From positions 1-64,000 of the forward strand of contig NZ_JAGSOY010000005.1 in the NCBI RefSeq assembly GCF_018837975.1: a stretch of DNA of 64,000 nucleotides. Reading direction: 5' to 3'. This stretch comes from Zooshikella harenae (GTDB lineage Bacteria > Pseudomonadota > Gammaproteobacteria > Pseudomonadales > Zooshikellaceae). Below the pieces are notes generated by a model, which saw nothing but the letters and a program-made list of their open reading frames with translations, searched no databases and was not told the DNA's origin. Positions 1 to 7,234 of this stretch are shown piece by piece. The position numbers and the translations under genes were made by a program. The stretch's first letter is position 1, and each line of letters begins with the position of its first letter.

Positions 1-1
1 T

Positions 2-1432
2 GCCAATGGCAGCAACCCCACGTTTACTGAGGGTGGTGCAGCTGGCAGTCTGTTTAATGGCACTAGTATTAGTACCGTGGAGGCAGGTCAAACCATCAAG
101 GGCTTCACCTTTACCATTTCTAATGTGGCCAATGGTATTAATGAAGCGATCAATATCGACGGTACCGCCATTGTGCTCACTCATGGCACCAGTGGCAGCA
201 CCGCCGGGAATAGCTTGAGTTACAGTGTCACTGTAGTGGGTACCACCGCGACGGTTGCGTTGACCGGGGGGACGATGTCCACAGCCACCACGCAAACCCT
301 GATTGATAACATGAGTTATCAGAACAACAGCAATACGCCCAGTACCAGTAACCGCGTTGTCACGTTAACCAGTGTTCAGGACAGCGGGGGTACGGCGAAT
401 GGCGGGGATGATACTGCTTCCATCTCTGTCGCTTCGACGGTAACTGTAGTGGGCGTCAATGATGAACCTACCTTAACCGCAAATGCTAGTAATCCAACCT
501 TTATTGAAGATGGGGCTGCGGCCAGTCTATTCAATGGTACGAGTATTTCTACTGTTGAAGCAGGGCAGAATATTTCTGGGCTTACACTGACGGTGACTAA
601 TGTTATTAATGGCGGAAGTGAAGTCTTGAATATTGATGGTACATCAATAGCGCTGTCCCATGGAACCAATGGTACTACGGTTGGAAATAGCTTTAACTAT
701 ACGGTTGTTGTCGTGGGTAATACGGCAACAGTCTCTCTTTCTGGTGGCAGTATTTCAGCTGCTTCAGCGCAATCACTGGTGGATAGTATTAGTTATCAAA
801 ATAACAGTAATACACCCGATACCAGTAACCGAGTAGTGACTTTAACCAGCATTCAGGATACAGGTGGTACTGCGAATGGTGGTGATAATACAGGCTCACT
901 GGCCATCGCTTCCACTGTGACCGTCGTTGGCAATAATGATGCTCCCACTTTAAGTGCTAATGCGAATAATCCTAATTTTGTTGAGGATGGTAGTGCAGTT
1001 AATGTGTTTAATGGCACAACGGTTAGCACAGTCGAATCGGGTCAAAATATCACTGGCTTGACATTGACGGTTACTAATATCACTAACATCTCACAAGAAA
1101 TAATTAATATTGATGGGGCTTCGGTTTTACTCGTGAATGGGACTTCCGGCTCCACCACCATTAATGGATTAAATTATGCTGTAAGTTTTTCTGGTTCTAC
1201 TGCGACTGTTGTATTAACAGGAGGTAATTTAACAGCTGCGCAAACGCAGACACTGGTTGATGGTATAACCTACCAAAATAACAGCCAGTCACCCAATACG
1301 ACACCTCGTGTAGTTACGTTGACACAAATTACCGATGATGGTGGAACAGCTAATGGTGGCAGTGACACGAAGAATTTATCTGTTGCCTCAACCATAGGTG
1401 TTACTTCAGTAAATGATGTGCCTACCGCCATG
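2..1432 (+). repeat. Three tandem 477-bp coding repeats
   Basis: Units begin at 2, 479 and 956, an exact 477-bp (159-codon) period without any indel. They have diverged at many codons, more so in unit 3, so they are old relative to a fresh duplication. The array probably continues upstream of the window. Confidence 0.9.
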
Positions 1433-2317
1433 AGCTTATCGAATGCTGATTTAAGGTTATCTTCGACAACGGGCATCGTTGGTTCATTATCCTCAACAGA
1501 TGCTGATATTGGAGACACACATACTTATGTGCTAGTCAGTGGTGTGGGTGGTGATCACAACGGCTTATTTGTGATTGAAAATAATGTGATAAAGGCTGCG
1601 AATACCGCTAACTTGTCTGGTGGTATTTACACTATTAGAGTGAAAACCATTGATGGTGCGGGTGGTTCTTATGAGAGACCTTTTACGATAACGGTTATTG
1701 ATGATGCTTCTCTCAACTATACCCAGCAAAATGGTAATGATATAGGTGCTGATAATCCCAGGACGAATAATGAGCCTCCAACCATAAATGTCGTATTACC
1801 AAGGGAGGCTGTCGCAGTTAATAATGTTATCGATGCTAATCAACGTACCTATAGTACGACACTCACAAATATCGCAATAAATACCCAGGTACCACCTCCA
1901 TTAGCATTCTCTCCGACATACAACTTTTATACTGCAATTGGTCGGGGATTTGGCATTAGTAGCTCAACACCATTTGGCTCTCCCAGTAACTTTGGTAACC
2001 CCCCTGGATTTAATCAAGATACAGGACCAGCAGATAGTAATGATGTAAGTAGTCCTGATGATAGTAATGACGGGGATGATGATACTCGTTTGGAGCCTAC
2101 AGATAGTGGATCTCCTGAAAATAGTGATACTCAGAATAGTAATCAGGGTGATTCCTCTCCAAGTCGTGGTGATACAAATAATTCGACATTTAGGCCCAGT
2201 TTTACAGAGCAGTTACAGCTCGCGAATAATACCATTAAAAAACAGGCTTTATTGGATGCATTAGTGGCTACACTACCAAGTGACAATGCTGAGAAAAGCG
2301 AACTAGTAGTGGATTAA
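2..2317 (+). CDS. C-terminal part of a giant cadherin-like/VCBS-type repeat protein (partial, 5' end outside window)
   Basis: The reading frame is open from the left edge, so this is the 3' end of a larger gene. Three consecutive repeats of exactly 159 residues share the pattern NPTF.EDGA...LFNGT..STVE.GQ, then SYQNNS, RVVTLT and GGTANGG. A cadherin-like module follows (about residues 478-565, with a DADIGD calcium-type motif), then an Asp/Ser/Asn-rich linker and a short helical tail. Such repeats build long extracellular beta-sandwich stalks in secreted adhesins. I see no LPxTG-like signal, no membrane anchor and no clear RTX nonapeptides in the visible part. A TolC-family gene lies 422 bp downstream on the same strand, so type I secretion is a reasonable inference, but no ABC transporter or adaptor is in view. 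The family assignment is firm; the adhesin role is inferred. Confidence 0.85.
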   Translation, partial: ANGSNPTFTEGGAAGSLFNGTSISTVEAGQTIKGFTFTISNVANGINEAINIDGTAIVLTHGTSGSTAGNSLSYSVTVVGTTATVALTGGTMSTATTQTLIDNMSYQNNSNTPSTSNRVVTLTSVQDSGGTANGGDDTASISVASTVTVVGVNDEPTLTANASNPTFIEDGAAASLFNGTSISTVEAGQNISGLTLTVTNVINGGSEVLNIDGTSIALSHGTNGTTVGNSFNYTVVVVGNTATVSLSGGSISAASAQSLVDSISYQNNSNTPDTSNRVVTLTSIQDTGGTANGGDNTGSLAIASTVTVVGNNDAPTLSANANNPNFVEDGSAVNVFNGTTVSTVESGQNITGLTLTVTNITNISQEIINIDGASVLLVNGTSGSTTINGLNYAVSFSGSTATVVLTGGNLTAAQTQTLVDGITYQNNSQSPNTTPRVVTLTQITDDGGTANGGSDTKNLSVASTIGVTSVNDVPTAMSLSNADLRLSSTTGIVGSLSSTDADIGDTHTYVLVSGVGGDHNGLFVIENNVIKAANTANLSGGIYTIRVKTIDGAGGSYERPFTITVIDDASLNYTQQNGNDIGADNPRTNNEPPTINVVLPREAVAVNNVIDANQRTYSTTLTNIAINTQVPPPLAFSPTYNFYTAIGRGFGISSSTPFGSPSNFGNPPGFNQDTGPADSNDVSSPDDSNDGDDDTRLEPTDSGSPENSDTQNSNQGDSSPSRGDTNNSTFRPSFTEQLQLANNTIKKQALLDALVATLPSDNAEKSELVVD

Positions 2318-2372
2318 AAAAACAGCTGAAAAAGTGAGTTAGAAAATCGTTACAAAAATAAATTATATTTCT

Positions 2373-2558
2373 ATCTAACTCGACTTTGGCCATCATTCAA
2401 TACACATGACAGCTAAAAATAAGCTATTAGAAACAACAGGTTAGAATTAATTCATATCATGGTTTTCATTAGACATGAGTTAATTCAGGTTATAAACACT
2501 AACTGTATTGCTTTACCTGCAATGCCTTAGCTTCTAAATGGCCAAAGTCGAGTATCTA
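2373..2558. mobile_element. MITE-like element: 176 bp with 16-bp perfect terminal inverted repeats and a 5-bp target duplication
   Basis: The element spans 2378-2553. Its left end ACTCGACTTTGGCCAT (2378-2393) is perfectly inverted at the right end (2538-2553). The pentamer ATCTA abuts both ends (2373-2377 and 2554-2558), as expected for a transposition target duplication. The interior has no reading frame but holds an imperfect inverted repeat (2444-2461 against 2474-2486). Size, ends and duplication are those of a non-autonomous miniature transposon. The parent family cannot be named from the ends alone. Confidence 0.8.
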
Positions 2559-2574
2559 AAAAAATGCAGTGAAT

Positions 2575-2646
2575 TAGCTATAGTTATATGTAAGTAATAA
2601 GGCTTAAGGGCCCTTATTACTTACATTCTTTGTACTACTATAGCTA
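2575..2646. repeat. 72-bp two-tier inverted repeat (cruciform/hairpin)
   Basis: Outer arms TAGCTATAGT (2575-2584) and ACTATAGCTA (2637-2646) are perfect. Inner arms ATGTAAGTAATAAGG (2588-2602) and its complement (2612-2626) are perfect over 15 bp with a 9-nt loop. It starts 16 bp beyond the MITE target duplication. It is more than 250 bp past the stop codon of the repeat protein and has no T-run, so a simple terminator is unlikely. Confidence 0.75.
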
Positions 2647-2739
2647 GCATGTAGTTCGGGGGGTCGTAAACTAGACCTTTGCTTAGAAAAATCAAAAAAC
2701 GTTTAATTAGGGTTTTATTTACGGGGTAACAGTTGCGCC

Positions 2740-4272
2740 ATGAAAATTATCCACGGATGGATGCTTTTTTTGGGATTATTAACATTGGGGGGGTGTGTAG
2801 TGACACCAGAACCCATTAATCCTGAAAAAACAGCACAGCGAGTGATGAATGACATTGATCAAATGTTTAAAGAACAAATACCTGTGTCGGGAGAAGTAAG
2901 CCTTTATGAGGCGATGGCTCGGGCGGTTAAATATAACATTGATCATCGACTGAAAATGCTTTCCCAAGTGGTCAAAAATAGAGAACTTGACCTATCTAAA
3001 TACGATCTACTACCAAGATTAGCGGCTTCTGCAGGCTATAAACATCGGGATAATGAGAATGCCTCAAATAGCTTTTCTGTGAGTAGAGGTGTGGAATCTT
3101 TGGAAACATCAACCTCCCAGGATAAAGAACTATGGACAGCCCAAGCTCAGGTTGTTTGGAATGTTTTGGATTTTGGTGTTAGCTATCTCAGACAACAGCA
3201 GCATGCAGATAAGGTGCTTATAGCAGAAGAACAACGTCGTAAAGTTGTTCAGAATATTGTTCAAGAGGTGCGGCAAGCTTATTGGCGTGTTGTAGCTGCG
3301 CAAGAGATTGAGCAGAATTTACATTCGGCCATCCGTGACATTGAAAATGCTCTTAATACCGCTAGGCGGATGAAGACTGATGGATTACAGAGACCAATAC
3401 AAACGCTTGAGTACCGGCGGGACTTATTAAAAACCTATCGTGGTTTGTTGAAGAAAAGCGATGAGCTAGCTTTGGCAAAAGCTGATTTAGCACGACTGAT
3501 GAACCTTTCTCCAGGAACTTATTATCGTGTCATGCCAATGCCTAGAAAAGAGAGTTCTTTTACTTTTAATGTACAACAATTGACTTCTTTGCAGCTAGCT
3601 GCACTGCGTTATCGGCCTGAATTAAGAGAGATGGACTATAATGCACGTATTGTCGAAAAAGAAGGTACGATAGCTAAGCTGGAGTTGTTGCCTGGATTAT
3701 CATTTACCCTAGGTGGCTACTATGACGACAATAGTTTCTTACTAAATCAAAGCTGGGCAGAAGCAGGTGTTCAGGTTTCTTATGATTTAGTTAAGCTTGC
3801 CACAATACCCGATGTAAATGCTTTACAAGACTCGCGTAATAAACTAGTTAATTTACAGCGTCGTGCATTAAGCTCTGCTATTTTAGCGCAAATGGAATTG
3901 GCAGTACGTAGTTATTTAATTGCGAAAAAAGACTATGAATTATCTTTGTCTGCTACAGATATTGAAAACCAGCGTTATCGTCAGTACCGTGCTCAAGGTG
4001 ATACCGGTATGACTGCCAGGTTGGAGCTTACCCAGGCAAAAGCAGATATGTTGCTTGCATCTTTAGATCAGCACTTTCAATATGCACAAATGCAAAGCCA
4101 GTTTGGTTTAATACTAAACTCAATAGGTATTGATCCATTACCACAAGTTGTTGCCAGTCATAACTTGCCTGCTTTAACGTCGACCATGAAAAGATATTTT
4201 CAAGAGCAATTACCAAAACAGTTACAAGAAGTACTCGTTGAAGCGAAAACAATGAACGTGGCCAGCAAATAA
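2740..4272 (+). CDS. TolC-family outer-membrane efflux lipoprotein
   Basis: The protein is an outer-membrane channel of the TolC/OEP superfamily, expected to connect to an inner-membrane exporter. The first 19 residues are a lipoprotein signal with lipobox LGGC (Cys19). Two alpha-helical OEP halves follow. The first half contains VVQNIVQEVRQAYW and the second contains SAILAQMELAVRSYLIA, each with the long coiled helices typical of the family. At 510 residues it is of usual length. The upstream neighbour is a giant repeat protein on the same strand, which favours a type I secretion role; no adaptor or ABC protein is visible here. The start is the ATG with the signal peptide directly after it. 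The family is secure and the substrate is inference. Confidence 0.85.
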   Translation: MKIIHGWMLFLGLLTLGGCVVTPEPINPEKTAQRVMNDIDQMFKEQIPVSGEVSLYEAMARAVKYNIDHRLKMLSQVVKNRELDLSKYDLLPRLAASAGYKHRDNENASNSFSVSRGVESLETSTSQDKELWTAQAQVVWNVLDFGVSYLRQQQHADKVLIAEEQRRKVVQNIVQEVRQAYWRVVAAQEIEQNLHSAIRDIENALNTARRMKTDGLQRPIQTLEYRRDLLKTYRGLLKKSDELALAKADLARLMNLSPGTYYRVMPMPRKESSFTFNVQQLTSLQLAALRYRPELREMDYNARIVEKEGTIAKLELLPGLSFTLGGYYDDNSFLLNQSWAEAGVQVSYDLVKLATIPDVNALQDSRNKLVNLQRRALSSAILAQMELAVRSYLIAKKDYELSLSATDIENQRYRQYRAQGDTGMTARLELTQAKADMLLASLDQHFQYAQMQSQFGLILNSIGIDPLPQVVASHNLPALTSTMKRYFQEQLPKQLQEVLVEAKTMNVASK

Positions 4273-4306
4273 GACTGATTTTATTTGTAGGCTTTAATGG
4301 AAAGAT

Positions 4307-4337
4307 AAAAAGGACCATGGCGCAGGTCCTTTTTTTG
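4307..4337. terminator. Bidirectional rho-independent terminator
   Basis: AAAAAGGACC, an 8-nt loop, then GGTCCTTTTTTT. It lies between the convergent TolC-like gene and rlmG and has A and T tracts on the two sides, so it can serve both strands. Confidence 0.85.
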
Positions 4338-4338
4338 T

Positions 4339-5478
4339 TTAAGGTGATTTTATTGTACGAAGCACAACAAATTTTCGGTCGCTGGCGATGAGTGTGCAAT
4401 TTCCAAAAAGTCGCTTAAGGATGACATGGTAATTTAAATGTCGGTTACCAATGACTGTCAAAGCCCCACCAAGTGCTAATTTCTGTTTTGCTTGTTTAAA
4501 CATCCTCCGCGCAATTTGATCACCAACAGCGTGCTGCTGATGAAATGGTGGATTACACAGAATCTCATCTGCTTCTTGTGTTATTCCTTGTAAGCAGTCA
4601 TTGACAATAAACTGTGCATTTTGCCTGTTTGGAAAAGTGTGCTGCCATGTTAATTTAGCCGAATTGACTGCCATAAATGACTCGTCAGTAAAAGTAATTT
4701 GGGCCTCAGGATTCATGATGCCTGCACATACACCAAGCGCACCGTTGCCGCAGCCTAAATCAACTATATGTTGAGCCTTTTCTAGTGGTAAGGATGATAA
4801 GTTTTGCAAAAGCAGTCGAGTGCCAATATCTAATTTTTGTCTTGCAAATACGTTGGCATGACCATAGGCAGTAAGCGTGTGATTGAGGAAGTTAAATGTA
4901 TAAGAGATTGGAAAAGACTTTTCTGTCGCCACATTAGTATTAATTGTACTGTGGAAAAGACGTGCTTTTTTTTGCGCTAAAGATGCTTGAGTTGGGCCAA
5001 TGTATCGTTCTAATGTTTGAATGAGCGTGGGAGGGAGGTGTTTTATCATTCCACCCGCAACAAATGTGGTATTGGAAGAAATATAGGGATGTAGACGAAT
5101 GAGTTGCTCAATAAGTAGCGCATTATTTTTGGGTACTTTCAGGATGACAAGATCATATTTACCAGAAAGTGCAGATAAGGGGGTGAGCAGTGAGAAGTCA
5201 TCACTTGCAATGTAGTTGGTTTGAGCATTGTGAATTATACCTTGATGACTGAGAAAAGAGTCACTGATAATAGTAGGGTGTGTTGGGTGAAGAGCAAGCG
5301 AGAGTGCACCCCACTGATCATTCAGGATGATGGGCTGTTGCCAGTTATTAGTTGATTTTGCGATAAATTCTATCAAGTACTCATCAGCAGCATCCCAAGC
5401 TTGCAAAGTGTCTTTGGTATTTATTGGGTAGCGAGTGAGCTTTAAGTCAGTTATGGCATTACTAAACGTTTTCATCAT
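4339..5478 (-). CDS. rlmG: 23S rRNA (guanine-N2)-methyltransferase RlmG
   Basis: The product methylates a guanine of 23S rRNA (G1835 in E. coli) using S-adenosylmethionine. The N-terminal half is the RlmG/RsmC-type pseudo-methyltransferase fold, beginning with the family's [10 protein letters not shown] segment. The C-terminal half is the active Rossmann domain, with the SAM loop [10 protein letters not shown] and the catalytic NPPFH motif. The length of about 380 residues is normal. Two adjacent ATGs (5478 and 5475) are the best starts because they place the N-terminus where the family begins. A TTG at 5490 would extend it by four residues without a better ribosome site. It is convergent with the TolC-like gene and divergent from gor. 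Confidence 0.88.
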   Translation of the reverse strand: MMKTFSNAITDLKLTRYPINTKDTLQAWDAADEYLIEFIAKSTNNWQQPIILNDQWGALSLALHPTHPTIISDSFLSHQGIIHNAQTNYIASDDFSLLTPLSALSGKYDLVILKVPKNNALLIEQLIRLHPYISSNTTFVAGGMIKHLPPTLIQTLERYIGPTQASLAQKKARLFHSTINTNVATEKSFPISYTFNFLNHTLTAYGHANVFARQKLDIGTRLLLQNLSSLPLEKAQHIVDLGCGNGALGVCAGIMNPEAQITFTDESFMAVNSAKLTWQHTFPNRQNAQFIVNDCLQGITQEADEILCNPPFHQQHAVGDQIARRMFKQAKQKLALGGALTVIGNRHLNYHVILKRLFGNCTLIASDRKFVVLRTIKSP

Positions 5479-5612
5479 GTTGCCGGTCAATAAACATATT
5501 TGAACAGATTCAGCTCATGCATATAGGGAGTTGCTGCATTTGGTGGCTGACCTATAATGGCCGCATTATACTGAAATTTGTTTTTATCTGCGCAATTAAA
5601 GAGATGCTATTC

Positions 5613-6980
5613 ATGGCGAACTCGAATTACGATTATGACTTGTTGGTTATAGGGGCAGGATCTGGTGGCGTTCGGGCCAGTCGTATGGCTGCGTCACAGG
5701 GCGCAAAAGTAGCTGTTGTTGAGTCTACTTTTTTGGGGGGAACCTGTGTCAACGTCGGTTGTGTACCCAAGAAGCTACTTTCTTATGCCGCGCACTTTGC
5801 TGAAGACTTTCGTGATGCCACCGGTTTTGGCTGGTCAATTGATGATACACAATTTGACTGGCCAGTATTAAGGCGTAATAAAGATAAGGAAATACAACGA
5901 CTAAATGGCATCTACCAGCGTTTGCTGGAAAGTGCTGGAGTAACCATTATTAATGGTCATGCACGGTTTATTGATGATCATACTGTCGAGGTAGATGGGG
6001 ATCATTACTCTGCTGAGCGAATTTTAATTGCGACAGGCGGGCAGCCTTTTGTTCCTGAGTTTCCTGGTCATGAGCATGCGATTACATCAAATGATGCCTT
6101 TTATTTAGACGCCTTACCAAAACGTGTAGTCGTTGTAGGAGGAGGTTATATAGCACTGGAGTTTGCGAGCATCTTCAATGGATTAGGCGTTGAAACAACG
6201 TTAATTTATAGAAGAGAGCTTTTTTTACGTGGGTTTGATGACGATGTACGTCACTTTATGCGTGATGAAATTGATAAAAAAGGAATTCAGTTACGTTTTA
6301 GTGAAGATATTTCTCGTTTAGATAAGCAGCAGGATGGCACGTTGCAATGTCAGTTAAAAACGGGAGGAGAGATAAACACTGATCTGGTGCTATACGCTAC
6401 AGGTCGTGTACCTAATACCTTAGGTTTAAATTTGGCCCAGGTAGGGATTGAAACAGATCAACATGGCGCAATTGTTGTCAATGAGCACTTTCAGACATCT
6501 GTACCTTCAATATATGCATTAGGTGATGTGATTAATCGAGTGCAATTAACGCCAGTGGCATTAGCTGAAGCAATGAGCCTAGTTCGTCATTGGTATCAGG
6601 AGAGTAATGAACCTATTGATTATTCATTGGTGCCTTCTGCAGTATTTTCTCACCCGAATATTGCCTCTGTAGGGTTAACAGAAGCTCAGGCAAGGGATCG
6701 ATACAGTAAGTTGGATATTTATCGAACCAGCTTTCGCCACTTAAAGCATACACTCAGTGGTAGTGAGGAAAAAACGCTGATGAAGCTTATTGTGGATAAG
6801 GTGACTGATAAAGTGATTGGCTGTCATATGGTGGGTGCTGAAGCAGGAGAAATAATGCAGGGACTGGCTGTAGCTGTTCAGGCTGGAGCAACAAAAGCGG
6901 TGTTCGATAGAACAATTGGTATACATCCCACGGCGGCAGAGGAATTTGTCACCATGCGCGAGCCAGTTGCTGAAAATTAA
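5613..6980 (+). CDS. gor: Glutathione-disulfide reductase
   Basis: A cytosolic flavoenzyme reducing glutathione disulfide with NADPH. It has the FAD-binding GAGSGG loop near residue 14, the redox pair Cys45/Cys50 in GGTCVNVGC, the NAD(P) loop GGGYIALEF followed by Arg residues in [12 protein letters not shown] (the NADPH-selecting arginines of the family), a second FAD motif YALGD, and the C-terminal HPTAAEE with the catalytic His-Glu. At 455 residues it is full length. ATG 5613 (MANSNYDYD) is preferred, with AAGAG about ten bases upstream. The in-frame ATG at 5604 and an earlier upstream start would add sequence not seen in the family. It is monocistronic, followed by its own terminator. Confidence 0.93.
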   Translation: MANSNYDYDLLVIGAGSGGVRASRMAASQGAKVAVVESTFLGGTCVNVGCVPKKLLSYAAHFAEDFRDATGFGWSIDDTQFDWPVLRRNKDKEIQRLNGIYQRLLESAGVTIINGHARFIDDHTVEVDGDHYSAERILIATGGQPFVPEFPGHEHAITSNDAFYLDALPKRVVVVGGGYIALEFASIFNGLGVETTLIYRRELFLRGFDDDVRHFMRDEIDKKGIQLRFSEDISRLDKQQDGTLQCQLKTGGEINTDLVLYATGRVPNTLGLNLAQVGIETDQHGAIVVNEHFQTSVPSIYALGDVINRVQLTPVALAEAMSLVRHWYQESNEPIDYSLVPSAVFSHPNIASVGLTEAQARDRYSKLDIYRTSFRHLKHTLSGSEEKTLMKLIVDKVTDKVIGCHMVGAEAGEIMQGLAVAVQAGATKAVFDRTIGIHPTAAEEFVTMREPVAEN

Positions 6981-6986
6981 ACATTA

Positions 6987-7007
6987 GGGACTTTCTAGTC
7001 CCTTTTG
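6987..7007 (+). terminator. Rho-independent terminator of gor
   Basis: GGGACT, loop TTCT, AGTCCC, then TTTTG, starting 7 bp after the gor stop codon. Confidence 0.8.
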
Positions 7008-7234
7008 TATCCATTACGAATTATTTTTAGGTTAATTTTATATTACGCATTGAGCTTGGAGTGATTGAAGTAGACTACTATAGTATAAAGAGAACAAATT
7101 TTTCGGTTTACTCTATGTTTTGTTAATAACGTTAAGGTTTTATGTAGTTTTATTAGCTAACTAAAACTACAAAAGTAAATTTAGCAGGGAATAGTTGTTA
7201 TCTACCCATTGATAAGGGTGTACACATTAAGCAA

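Noticed and set aside
4028-4399. 123-codon minus-strand frame over the TolC-like 3' end and its terminator
   Set aside because: It crosses a strong terminator, overlaps two real genes and has no recognisable features.
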